A DNA stretch of 64,000 nt, taken from an uncultured Gammaproteobacteria bacterium (GTDB lineage Bacteria > Pseudomonadota > Gammaproteobacteria > Pseudomonadales > Pseudohongiellaceae). The stretch spans positions 1 through 64,000 of the forward strand of contig CAILUG010000050.1 of NCBI GenBank assembly GCA_903837345.1. The letters are read 5' to 3'. Below, in pieces: positions 38,186 to 46,957 of the stretch. Under the pieces are notes generated by a model, which was not told the DNA's origin, ran no database searches, and saw only the letters and a list, made by a program, of their open reading frames with translations. The position numbers and the translations under genes were made by a program. The first letter of the stretch is position 1; every line of letters begins with the position of its first letter.

Positions 38186-38779
38186 ATGACTCTTCCGCTG
38201 GTGCTGGCCTCTTCCTCGCCCTACCGACGCATGCTGCTGCAACGCCTGCAACTGCCCTTCAGCTGGGCCAGTCCTGCCGTGGATGAAACACCACTGCCCA
38301 ATGAACAAGTAGCGGCGATGACTTTGCGGCTGGCGCTGGCGAAAGCCACTGCCGTGGCAACAACACATGCAGCGGCACTCATTATCGGCTCCGACCAGGC
38401 CTGCGTGCTGACGGGCGAAGCAAAAATAATCGGCAAACCGGGCAATTTCGATACCGCGCGCCGGCAACTGCTGGCTTGCAGTGGACGCAGCGTGACTTTC
38501 CATACTTCACTCATATTGCTGAACAGTCAAACCGGAACCCATCAAAGCAGCCACGATGTTTTCACTGTGCATTTTCGCCAGCTGACCGAAGCCGGAATCT
38601 GTCGCTATCTCGAGCTGGAACAGCCCTTTGATTGTGCGGGCAGCTTCAAGGCCGAGGGCCTCGGGATTGCATTGTTCGAGCAGATGGAAGGCAATGATTT
38701 CCACAGCCTGATCGGCCTGCCGCTGATCAGCCTGTGCAAGCTGTTGCGACAAAGCGGCCTCGACCCGCTTCAAACCTAG
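38186..38779 (+). CDS. Maf-family nucleotide pyrophosphatase (YceF-like)
   Basis: 197 residues starting TLPLVLASSSPYRRMLL, the Maf motif, with IIGSDQACVL for the catalytic acid and KAEGLGIALFEQ near the C-terminus. The N-terminal LQLPF-SWASPAVDE and the position beside rluC/rne fit the YceF subgroup, which hydrolyses 7-methyl-GTP. It converges with rluC, ten bases apart. In enterobacteria yceD and rpmF lie next to it; they are not here. Confidence 0.9.
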   Translation: MTLPLVLASSSPYRRMLLQRLQLPFSWASPAVDETPLPNEQVAAMTLRLALAKATAVATTHAAALIIGSDQACVLTGEAKIIGKPGNFDTARRQLLACSGRSVTFHTSLILLNSQTGTHQSSHDVFTVHFRQLTEAGICRYLELEQPFDCAGSFKAEGLGIALFEQMEGNDFHSLIGLPLISLCKLLRQSGLDPLQT

Positions 38780-38788
38780 ACGCCTGCT

Positions 38789-39766
38789 TCACTTGCCAGC
38801 CAAACGACTGAGCGCCTGCGTGAATTGCGCATCGTAGGGTGCTTCCACCATGATGGTTCTGCCATCTTCCGGATGTGAAAACTGCAATTTGGCCGCATGC
38901 AGAAACATGCGATTGCTGCCGGCGTGTTGCTGCAGCCTGGTTTTCTCCTGCACGCAATATTTGTCATCACCCAGCAACGGGCAGCCCACCCAGGCGGCAT
39001 GCACCCTGATCTGATGGGTGCGCCCGGTCAGTGGTCGTGCTTCCACCAGCGTGGCCTGGTCAAATTTGCGCAGCACAGTGAATTCGGTGGAAGCATCCTT
39101 GCCGTCCGCATCCACTTCCACCATGCGCTGCCCGCCCCGTTCCGGCTGCCGCAACAAAGCCGCATCAACCCGTTTGATCTTTGCCGGCCAGTTGCCGGTG
39201 ACTATTGCGTGATAGGTTTTGCGCACCGTGTGCTCGCGGAAGGCATCCATCAAGGCCCGGCGTGCCTTGCCGGTTTTGGCCAGCAACAGACAGCCGGATG
39301 TGCCCTTGTCGATACGGTGCACCAGCTCCAGACCAGGCAATTCGGGGTACATATGGCGCAAGGCTTCAATAACCCCCAGCTTGACTCCGGTGCCGCCGTG
39401 CACGGCCAGACCTGCAGGTTTGTTGAGCACCAGCAGGCAATCATCCTCAAACAGGATGGCATTGGTCAGCCGCTCAGCCAGTTGCTTGCCAGGAGCCTGT
39501 GGCTGACCTGATTCGGCGGTGCGTACTGGTGGAATCCTGACCTTGTCTCCCTCATACAGTCGCGTGTCCGGCTTGGCCCGCTTGCCGTTGACCCTTACCT
39601 CACCCTTGCGAATAATCCTGTAAATCAATGTCTTGGGCACACCTTTCAATTTTCCCAGCAGGAAATTGTCCAGGCGTTGTTCGTCCTGATGCTCGGCCAC
39701 TTCCACCATGACGACCCCGGGTTTCGCCACCACCTCGGCAGACCCCGCGGAAGATACTTTGCCCAT
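38789..39766 (-). CDS. rluC: 23S rRNA pseudouridine synthase RluC
   Basis: 325 residues with an S4 RNA-binding domain at about 25-90 (QRLDNFLLGKLKGVPKTLIYR) and the catalytic domain carrying HRIDKGTSGCLLLAK with the catalytic Asp. It modifies positions 955, 2504 and 2580 of 23S rRNA. RluC rather than RluD is inferred from its place next to rne, from which it diverges. The N-terminal 20 residues are variable. Confidence 0.92.
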   Translation of the reverse strand: MGKVSSAGSAEVVAKPGVVMVEVAEHQDEQRLDNFLLGKLKGVPKTLIYRIIRKGEVRVNGKRAKPDTRLYEGDKVRIPPVRTAESGQPQAPGKQLAERLTNAILFEDDCLLVLNKPAGLAVHGGTGVKLGVIEALRHMYPELPGLELVHRIDKGTSGCLLLAKTGKARRALMDAFREHTVRKTYHAIVTGNWPAKIKRVDAALLRQPERGGQRMVEVDADGKDASTEFTVLRKFDQATLVEARPLTGRTHQIRVHAAWVGCPLLGDDKYCVQEKTRLQQHAGSNRMFLHAAKLQFSHPEDGRTIMVEAPYDAQFTQALSRLAGK

Positions 39767-39851
39767 CAGAAACTCCGGCCGCTCAAAATAGCGAGTATAC
39801 GGGAGGATGGGGAGCCGGTCCCAATATGAGACAAACCTTAGGAAATGCTGA

Positions 39852-39887
39852 TAACAGTTTGAAGCAGCTTGGTTTAACTGTTATATT
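39852..39887 (+). promoter_or_regulatory. Predicted rne promoter with overlapping inverted repeat
   Basis: TTGAAG (39859-39864), a 17-base spacer and TATATT (39882-39887). An 8-bp perfect inverted repeat, TAACAGTT (39852-39859) and AACTGTTA (39876-39883), brackets the spacer, so a bound dimer would block polymerase. The distance to the rne start is about 750 bases. Confidence 0.5.
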
Positions 39888-40615
39888 CGCCAGGCATTTT
39901 GCTGCACTTCTGCTCAAACAACCCGGGCATATGCCGATAACGCATAGGTCTTTTCTCCCGGCATGGACAAGCATTACCGCAGCATAAATTGCACAAAAAG
40001 CAGTCGTACTGTCGTACTGATAAAAAGGTACAAAAAGTTAAGCAGCAAAGCGTTATACCCTTCACCCGCACAAGCCATGCAAGTCACCCCGCACCGTCGC
40101 ACAGCAACGGACTGGTTCCCACCCAAGACATTGAGGAGCGGACCAGAAGCAGGAACAGGCACAGGCCAGGGCCCCGATACGCTATCGGACCCACCATCGG
40201 GCACAGGATGAACGCGAACTGCATTTGAAATAATTAATCCGGGCAACATCCGGCAACCAGCAAGATATCCGTGTCGCTACCATCAGAATGCGACAGGATA
40301 GGTATGCACAGGTACAGAACAAGTACAGATTGGCGCAGGACCCTGAACAAGACGCTGGCCTCCTCACGAAGCAACCTGGAGGAGGTGTACAAGCGAGCAA
40401 GGGTCAACCGGTCTGGAGTAGGTCGCAAGACCACGAACTATTGTGATTGAAGCAGACAGCGTGTTCCGCTCCTGCACAACTTTTGATGAATTTTGTTGTT
40501 GGCAGTTTTTGTTTGTTCATAGCCGGCAACTGCCAAGAAAAGTGAATCAAAACCAATAGATCGGGATTTGATCCTGACAAGCTTTACTGCATACCTCACT
40601 GCACAGGTGAGCCTG

Positions 40616-40643
40616 GTGTTTCCCGTTTACTGACGGAAAACAC
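40616..40643 (+). promoter_or_regulatory. Hairpin over the rne ribosome-binding region
   Basis: GTGTTTCCCGT (40616-40626) pairs with ACGGAAAACAC (40633-40643) with one mismatch. The downstream arm contains the only Shine-Dalgarno-like sequence (CGGAAA) and ends two bases before ATG 40646. Folded, it would hide the initiation region. Confidence 0.6.
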
Positions 40644-40645
40644 AT

Positions 40646-43420
40646 ATGAAACGCATTCTAGTAAACGCCACCCAGAAAGAAGAACTGCGGGTTGCCCTGG
40701 TCGATGGACAACGCCTGTACGACCTCGACATTGAAAATCGCAACCGGGTCCAGAAAAAAGCCAACATCTACAAAGGCCGCATCACCAGGGTTGAACCCAG
40801 CCTGGAAGCCGCCTTCGTCAACTACGGCGCCGACCGCCACGGCTTCCTTCCCCTGAAAGAAATCGCCCGCGAGTACTATCGCAAAAATGCACCCGAGAAT
40901 GGCCGCGGCAACATCCGCGATCTGGTCGCGGAAGGTACTGAAGTAATCGTGCAGGTGGAAAAAGAGGAGCGCGGCAACAAAGGCGCCGCTCTCACCACGA
41001 TGATCAGCCTGGCCGGCCGTTATCTGGTATTGATGCCCAACAACCCGCGTGGCGGCATTTCGCGCCGTATCGAAGGCGATGATCGCTCCGAGCTGCGCGA
41101 AGCCATGGACTCCATGCAGATCCCCGACGGCATGGGCATCATCGTCCGTACCGCCGGCATTGGCCGCGCTGCCGAAGAGCTGCAATGGGACCTTAACTAC
41201 CTGATGACGGTGTGGACAGCCATCACCGCCGCCGCCAAGGAACTCGAATCGCCTTGCCTGCTGTTCCAGGAAAGCAACGTGATCCTGCGCGCAGTGCGCG
41301 ACTACCTGCGCCAGGACATCGGTGAAGTAATTTTTGATACCCAGAGCGCCTATGACGACGCACTCACCTTCATACGTCAGGTGATGCCGCAGTTCGAGAG
41401 CCGCCTGAAGCTCTACCAGAGCAGCGTGCCGCTGTTCACCAACTTCCAGATCGAAAACCAGATTGAAAGTGCGTTCCAGCGCGAAGTGAAACTGCCCTCC
41501 GGCGGTTCCATTGTGATTGACCCTACCGAAGCCCTGGTTTCCATCGACATCAACTCCTCACGTGCCACCAAAGGCTCGGACATTGAGGAAACTGCGCTGC
41601 AGACCAATCTTGAAGCCGCCGATGAAATTGCCCGCCAGTTGCGTTTGCGCGACATGGGCGGCCTCATCGTGATCGACTTCATCGACATGATGTCGCAGAA
41701 AAACCAGCGCGCAGTCGAAGACCGCGTCAAGGATGCGCTGGAAATGGATCGCGCCCGCGTACAGGTAGGCAAGATTTCCCGCTTTGGCTTGCTGGAGATG
41801 TCACGCCAGCGTCTGCGCCCTTCACTGGGCGAGACCAGTGCCACCGTGTGCCCGCGCTGCATGGGCATGGGCACCATCCGCGACGTCGAAAGCCTGTCGC
41901 TTTCAATCCTACGTCTTATCCTGGAAGAAACCAACAAGAACAATGCGCGCGAGATTCGCGCCATCGTGCCGATCAGCGTTGCCTCCTATCTGCTCAATGA
42001 AAAACGCAATGAAGTCATGCAGATCGAAACCCAGACCCGCAAACGCGTGCTGATAGTGCCGAACTCGCACATGGAAACACCGCATTTCGAAATCCAGAAC
42101 CTCACCACCGAAACAGCCGGTCACAGCTACGACATCGAAGTCGAGCATGACGAACCGCTGGAAGACGTGTTGCCGCGCACACCGATCGTGGCTGATGTGC
42201 CGGCTGTGCAATCAGTCCGTATCAATACTCCGCCGCCACCGGTGGTCGCGCAGCCTGTCCAGGCTGCAGCAGCACCAGCGGCCCGCAAAGGCGGCTTGTT
42301 TGCCTCCATCGGTTCGGTGATTTCCTCACTGTTTGGTGCTGATTCTGCCAACGAGGAAGCAGCGCCAAAACCGGCTGCAGCTCCGGCTCCACGCGAACGC
42401 GGCAATAACCGCAATGATCGTGATCGCCATGGCCGCAAACGTCACGAACGCGGTGGTGAACGCAGTGAGCATCCACGTGGTGAGCAGCGACCCAAGCCGG
42501 TAGTAGCTGCTGAAGCAGCAGTAGCTGGTGTTGAGGGTGAAGAAGATGAGACTGCCAGCGGCAGTCGTCGTGAAGGCGGACGCAATCGTCGCCGCGGCGG
42601 CCGTAATCGCAATCGTGACCGACCCAACCAGCCCCAGGATGAGTCACAGTCACAGGTGCAGGCGCCGGATCAGGCAGCACGTCCTGAACGTCAGCCACGC
42701 CCTGAACGCATCCAGGAATTGGCTACAGACCAGGATGCCGAACCGCAGCAGCAAACCGAAGGTGATCGCGCAGGCCGTCGTCCGCATGACAAGCGTGGTC
42801 GACAACCACGTCAACGTCATCGTGGCAACCGCGAAGACCTGAATCTGCCCGGGGTTGTTGCACTGGCAAGTGAACACGTTGCACCTGCTGTCGTGTCTGA
42901 AGAATCACAGACGGCAATTACCAACACGCTGCCGCTGGTTCTGCCCATGCACGAGCAGACTGCCGAGCCTCAGAGCGAAGCACACCATGAGGGTACTGTT
43001 GCAACTGAACCGACTGCACATGAAGTACCGGTTGTGGAAGATGCAAGCCCGGTGGCTGCTGATGAACCTGCTGCTGCCTATGACACACCACAGGAAGTTC
43101 CTGCCGCCGGCAATGAACCTGCCGCTCACAGCCCGCAGCCGGCTGCCGAATTCGTGATCCCCGCTTCGGTACTGGTGGGCATGGATGACAGCTTCATGGC
43201 ACCCGTGAAAGCTTCTTCGCTGGCAGCTTCGGTTGCCGAAGCTGTGCATGCAGCAGCAATGGAAGCAGCGCACGAATCATCAGTCGCACAAGCTGCAGCT
43301 CCTGTGGCGCAGCATCCCGCACCGGCTGAACAAGAAGCACCAGTCGTCGCTGCTGCCGAGGGCCCTCGCGAACGTCGTCGGGCTCCCAACGATCCACGCA
43401 ACCGTCTGCCACACCAGTAA
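40646..43420 (+). CDS. rne: Ribonuclease E
   Basis: 924 residues. The N-terminal catalytic half has an S1 domain (about 38-120), the DNase I-like site with Asp301 (SIDINSSRA) and Asp344 (VIDFIDMM), and the zinc-link cysteines Cys402 and Cys405 (CPRCMGMG). The C-terminal half, from about residue 510, is disordered, with an Arg-rich RNA-binding stretch (about 600-680) and a long Ala/Glu/Pro-rich scaffold. It is the central endonuclease of mRNA decay and rRNA/tRNA processing and the degradosome scaffold. It is shorter than E. coli RNase E (1061). Confidence 0.96.
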   Translation: MKRILVNATQKEELRVALVDGQRLYDLDIENRNRVQKKANIYKGRITRVEPSLEAAFVNYGADRHGFLPLKEIAREYYRKNAPENGRGNIRDLVAEGTEVIVQVEKEERGNKGAALTTMISLAGRYLVLMPNNPRGGISRRIEGDDRSELREAMDSMQIPDGMGIIVRTAGIGRAAEELQWDLNYLMTVWTAITAAAKELESPCLLFQESNVILRAVRDYLRQDIGEVIFDTQSAYDDALTFIRQVMPQFESRLKLYQSSVPLFTNFQIENQIESAFQREVKLPSGGSIVIDPTEALVSIDINSSRATKGSDIEETALQTNLEAADEIARQLRLRDMGGLIVIDFIDMMSQKNQRAVEDRVKDALEMDRARVQVGKISRFGLLEMSRQRLRPSLGETSATVCPRCMGMGTIRDVESLSLSILRLILEETNKNNAREIRAIVPISVASYLLNEKRNEVMQIETQTRKRVLIVPNSHMETPHFEIQNLTTETAGHSYDIEVEHDEPLEDVLPRTPIVADVPAVQSVRINTPPPPVVAQPVQAAAAPAARKGGLFASIGSVISSLFGADSANEEAAPKPAAAPAPRERGNNRNDRDRHGRKRHERGGERSEHPRGEQRPKPVVAAEAAVAGVEGEEDETASGSRREGGRNRRRGGRNRNRDRPNQPQDESQSQVQAPDQAARPERQPRPERIQELATDQDAEPQQQTEGDRAGRRPHDKRGRQPRQRHRGNREDLNLPGVVALASEHVAPAVVSEESQTAITNTLPLVLPMHEQTAEPQSEAHHEGTVATEPTAHEVPVVEDASPVAADEPAAAYDTPQEVPAAGNEPAAHSPQPAAEFVIPASVLVGMDDSFMAPVKASSLAASVAEAVHAAAMEAAHESSVAQAAAPVAQHPAPAEQEAPVVAAAEGPRERRRAPNDPRNRLPHQ

Positions 43421-43435
43421 GACATTGCCAAGTTG

Positions 43436-43471
43436 CAGTTGCGGGCCAGGTTTCACCCTGACCCGCAACTG
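43436..43471. terminator. Bidirectional hairpin terminator between rne and etfA
   Basis: CAGTTGCGGGCCAGG (43436-43450) pairs with CCTGACCCGCAACTG (43457-43471) with a single mismatch and a six-base loop. It lies 16 bases after the rne stop and eight bases after the etfA stop on the other strand. No strong T-run is present on either side. Confidence 0.65.
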
Positions 43472-43478
43472 ACACGGA

Positions 43479-44408
43479 TTACAGTGCCGCAGCCAGTTCC
43501 GGCAATGCCGTGAACAAGTCAGCCACCAATCCGTAATCCGCCACCTGGAATATCGCAGCTTCCGGATCCTTGTTGATGGCCACGATCACCTTGCTGTCTT
43601 TCATGCCAGCCAGATGCTGGATGGCGCCGGAAATTCCCACGGCAATATAGAGTTCAGGCGCCACAATCTTGCCGGTTTGCCCGACTTGCAGATCGTTGCT
43701 GACATAGCCTGCATCCACAGCAGCGCGCGAAGCGCCAATGGCGGCGCCGAGTTTGTCAGCCACCTGGTCAAGCAAATGGAAATTTTCGGCACTGCCAAGA
43801 CCACGCCCACCGGCAATCACCACCCGTGCCGAGCCCAGTTCAGGACGCGTACTGGTGCTGTGGGATGCACTTACAAAACAGCTTTGTGTTTGTGAAGACC
43901 GGGGCTCAACTGTCTCCACTGCACAGGCCTCGGCAACGATCTGTGCTGCCGCAAAGGAAGAAGTGCGTACGGTGGCAACCTTGACCGGATCACTCGACTG
44001 CACAGTGGCCAGCACGTTGCCCGCATAGATCGGACGCACAAACGTGGATGCATCAATTATTGCCATGACTTCCGAGATCTGGGCAACGTCCAGCATGGCA
44101 GCAACACGTGGCAACAGGTTTTTACCGTTGGTGCTGGCAGCCGCGAGAATGGCTGCGGCATTACTGCCGAGCTGAATCACCAGCGGCGCCACGGCTTCTG
44201 CCAACTGATGTGCCAGCGATTCATGGTCGCAAACCAGCACACGGCCAACACCTTCGACATGGCTGGCCTGTTCGGCAACCGCTGCGCAATCATGGCCAGC
44301 TACCAGCAGCTGGATTTCATTGCCAAGTTTGCGCGCAGCGCTCACCACTTGCAGGGTTGATGATTTCAGCGAAATGTTGTCATGTTCAGCGATAACCAGA
44401 ACTTTCAT
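43479..44408 (-). CDS. etfA: Electron transfer flavoprotein alpha subunit
   Basis: 309 residues. The C-terminal FAD-binding domain carries the ETF-alpha signature ([23 protein letters not shown] region, [14 protein letters not shown]). With EtfB it accepts electrons from acyl-CoA and other dehydrogenases. The start overlaps the etfB stop by four bases, so the two are coupled. Confidence 0.96.
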   Translation of the reverse strand: MKVLVIAEHDNISLKSSTLQVVSAARKLGNEIQLLVAGHDCAAVAEQASHVEGVGRVLVCDHESLAHQLAEAVAPLVIQLGSNAAAILAAASTNGKNLLPRVAAMLDVAQISEVMAIIDASTFVRPIYAGNVLATVQSSDPVKVATVRTSSFAAAQIVAEACAVETVEPRSSQTQSCFVSASHSTSTRPELGSARVVIAGGRGLGSAENFHLLDQVADKLGAAIGASRAAVDAGYVSNDLQVGQTGKIVAPELYIAVGISGAIQHLAGMKDSKVIVAINKDPEAAIFQVADYGLVADLFTALPELAAAL

Positions 44409-45157
44409 GCAATCACCTTCGCTTCATTTTTCAGTTTGGCCACCAGTTCCTGTACAGAACCGACCCTGACTCCGGCTTTGCGTGGCGGCGGATCATTTAC
44501 TTCCACGAGTTTCAGATGTTGCCTGAGCGTCACCCCCAGTTGCGCCGGCGTCAGTACTTCCACCGGCTTTTTCTTGGCTTTCATTATCTCGGGCAGTTTG
44601 GCGTAACGCGGCTCGTTCAGGCGCAGATCAGTAGTGATGATGGCCGGCAACGTTACTTTCACCACCTGTTCACCGCCATCCACTTCGCGGGCAACAGTGG
44701 CCTGGCCGTCGGCGATTGCTATGCGTGAGGCAAAAGTCGCCTGCGGGTAATTGCAAAGCGCTGCCAGCATCTGGCCTACCTGGTTGTTGTCGGAATCAAT
44801 CGCCTGCTTGCCGAGCAGCACCAGCGAGGGCTGTTCCTTTTCCACCACTGCCCGCAGCAGTTTGGCGATATTGAGTGATTCCAGCTCGTCGTCAGCCTGC
44901 ACATGCACGCCACGATCAGCACCCAGCGCCATGGCTCCACGCAGTTGCTCCTGCACCTTGTCGCTGCCGACCGATACCACCACGATTTCCGTGGCCACTC
45001 CGGCTTCCTTCAGCCGTACAGCCGCTTCCACTGCAATTTCACAGAACGGGTTCATCGCCATCTTGGCCGAGGCAAGATCGACATTGCTTCGGTCCTGCCT
45101 GATGCGTACCTTGACGTAGGCGTCCAGGGTTCGTTTGACTGCCACCACAATTTTCAT
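44405..45157 (-). CDS. etfB: Electron transfer flavoprotein beta subunit
   Basis: 250 residues with the family N-terminus MKIVVAVKRTLDAYVKVRI and the beta signature with VKVTLPAIITTDLRLNEPRY. It binds AMP in the ETF heterodimer. It heads etfB-etfA and is divergent from the ETF-quinone oxidoreductase gene, which accepts electrons from ETF. Confidence 0.96.
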   Translation of the reverse strand: MKIVVAVKRTLDAYVKVRIRQDRSNVDLASAKMAMNPFCEIAVEAAVRLKEAGVATEIVVVSVGSDKVQEQLRGAMALGADRGVHVQADDELESLNIAKLLRAVVEKEQPSLVLLGKQAIDSDNNQVGQMLAALCNYPQATFASRIAIADGQATVAREVDGGEQVVKVTLPAIITTDLRLNEPRYAKLPEIMKAKKKPVEVLTPAQLGVTLRQHLKLVEVNDPPPRKAGVRVGSVQELVAKLKNEAKVIA

Positions 45158-45185
45158 AAATCAATCACCATGCCCGCAAAAACAG

Positions 45186-45236
45186 CTATGGGAACACCAA
45201 CAAGTTTCCCCATAGTCGAAGGGCGGCAATTATAAT
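45186..45236. promoter_or_regulatory. Divergent etfB / ETF-QO control region
   Basis: An inverted repeat CTATGGG (45186-45192) and CCCATAG (45209-45215) lies between the two divergent genes, followed by a perfect -10 hexamer TATAAT at 45231-45236 for the plus strand. I found no good -35 for it. The inverted repeat is placed where a shared operator could act on both genes. Confidence 0.4.
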
Positions 45237-45272
45237 GGCCACCTTCCCGTACAGACAGTCCAGGATCGCCTT

Positions 45273-46946
45273 TTGTCAGCCTTGAACCCCAATCCGGCAC
45301 GTGAATGCATGGAATTCGACGTTATTATTGCCGGTGCCGGCCCCGCCGGCCTGGCTACTGCCTGCCATCTGGCACGGCTGGCAGCACAACAGCAGCTCAC
45401 ATTGAGCATTTGTGTGCTCGAAAAAGGCGCTGAAACCGGCGCCCATATCATGTCCGGTGCACTGCTGGATCCGTGTGCACTCAACGAATTGTTCCCCGAC
45501 TGGCAACAACGCGGCGCGCCGGTGACTACCGCTGTGAGCCACGAGGATGTGCTGTATCTGACGTCCGGCCACAACAGCATCCGCATCCCGGACTTGCTGG
45601 TGCCCTCTGATACACACAACAAGGGCAACTACGTCATCAGCCTGGCCGACCTCTGCCGCTGGCTTGGTAAAGAGGCCGAAGCTTTGGGAGTCGAAATCCT
45701 GGCTGGCTTCAGCGCTGCGCACTTGTTGTTTGATGACGAGGGCAAGGTCGCTGGCGTACTGACCGGTGACCAGGGCGTAGACAAAACCGGCCAGGCCGGC
45801 AGCAATTTCACGCCTGGCTATGAATTGCGCGCCCGCTACACTGTATTGGCAGAAGGCTGCCGCGGCCATCTTGGCAAGGAAGTGATCAAGCGGTATCAAC
45901 TCGACAAGAACCGCACTCCCCAACATTACGCATTGGGCATCAAGGAAGTGTGGCAGATACCCCCCTCCTCACATAAGAGTGGCCATGTCTTGCATACATT
46001 GGGCTGGCCCTTGAGCGAAAGCGACACTACCGGTGGCGGCTTTCTCTATCACGGTGCCGACAACCAGGTGAGCATTGGCCTCATCACCGATCTTAATTAT
46101 GAAAATCCGTGGCTGAGTCCGTTTGAAGAATTCCAGCGCATGAAACAGCATCCCGTGTTCGCCGGCATTCTGAAAGACGGCAAACGCCTGGCCTATGGCG
46201 CGCGGGCGCTCACCAAAGGCGGTTTGCAATCCTTGCCTGAACTCGCGTTCCCCGGCGGTGTACTGGTGGGTGATGATGCGGGTTTTCTCAACTTCCTTAA
46301 AATCAAAGGCACCCACACAGCGATGAAATCCGGCATGCTGGCAGCGGCAGCGATTGCCGAGGCATTGCAACAGCCGACTCCACCGGCTGTGCTTGCCGGT
46401 TACCAACAGGCCTTCACCCAATCCTGGCTGCATCAGGAACTTTACCGATCCCGCAACGCTGCGCCAGCCATTCATAAATTCGGCACTTTCTTCGGATCTG
46501 CGTTCAGCTGGTTTGATCAAACATTCTTTGGTGGCAAGTTGCCGTTCACCCTGCGTGACACCACGCCTGACCACGCCACGCTGAAACAAGCCGATCACTG
46601 TGAACGCATACAGTATCCGAAACCCGACAATGTGCTGAGTTTCGACCGCCTCAGCTCAGTATATTTCTCCAACACCTTCCATGAAGAAAACCAGCCCTGC
46701 CATCTGCAATTGCTGGATGCCGCCACACCGATTGAATTCAATCTGCCACAATACGACGAACCGGCGCAGCGCTACTGCCCGGCCGGCGTTTATGAAATTG
46801 TGCGGGAAGACCATATGCCGCCACGATTGCAGATAAATGCCCAGAACTGTGTGCACTGCAAAACCTGCGACATCAAGGACCCCACGCAGAACATCCGCTG
46901 GGTACCGCCTGAGGGCGGTGGCGGCCCCAACTACACCAACATGTAA
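45273..46946 (+). CDS. Electron transfer flavoprotein-ubiquinone oxidoreductase
   Basis: 557 residues. FAD-binding GAGPAGLATACHL begins just after residue 20 and the C-terminal [4Fe-4S] region reads NCVHCKTCDIKDPTQNI. The enzyme passes electrons from ETF to the quinone pool at the membrane. The TTG start at 45273 is chosen because AGGA lies seven bases upstream; an ATG 12 codons later lacks a ribosome-binding site and would remove residues that homologues possess before MEFDVII. It lies divergent from etfBA, completing the pathway. Confidence 0.95.
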   Translation: MSALNPNPARECMEFDVIIAGAGPAGLATACHLARLAAQQQLTLSICVLEKGAETGAHIMSGALLDPCALNELFPDWQQRGAPVTTAVSHEDVLYLTSGHNSIRIPDLLVPSDTHNKGNYVISLADLCRWLGKEAEALGVEILAGFSAAHLLFDDEGKVAGVLTGDQGVDKTGQAGSNFTPGYELRARYTVLAEGCRGHLGKEVIKRYQLDKNRTPQHYALGIKEVWQIPPSSHKSGHVLHTLGWPLSESDTTGGGFLYHGADNQVSIGLITDLNYENPWLSPFEEFQRMKQHPVFAGILKDGKRLAYGARALTKGGLQSLPELAFPGGVLVGDDAGFLNFLKIKGTHTAMKSGMLAAAAIAEALQQPTPPAVLAGYQQAFTQSWLHQELYRSRNAAPAIHKFGTFFGSAFSWFDQTFFGGKLPFTLRDTTPDHATLKQADHCERIQYPKPDNVLSFDRLSSVYFSNTFHEENQPCHLQLLDAATPIEFNLPQYDEPAQRYCPAGVYEIVREDHMPPRLQINAQNCVHCKTCDIKDPTQNIRWVPPEGGGGPNYTNM

Positions 46947-46957
46947 GGATCTTGCGC

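Larger units (their letters stand above)
39767..40645 (+). ncRNA. Structured long leader of rne (non-coding interval)
   Basis: 879 bases between divergent rluC and rne with no supported ORF. A good sigma-70 promoter (39859-39887) would give an rne leader of about 750 nt. Hairpins seen along it: 40174-40188 (CCGATA/TATCGG), 40359-40385 (CCTCCTC/GAGGAGG), 40499-40536 (TTGGCAGTT/AACTGCCAA) and 40616-40643 next to the start codon. GGA trinucleotides are frequent between 40100 and 40440 (11 counted). Long structured leaders that mediate autoregulation are known for E. coli rne. A separate small RNA in the interval cannot be excluded. Confidence 0.5.

Noticed and set aside
39963-40434. Short ORFs of 60-90 codons in the rne leader on both strands
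   Set aside because: No ribosome-binding sites, no hydrophobic or domain pattern, and several overlap each other; structured RNA is a better explanation.
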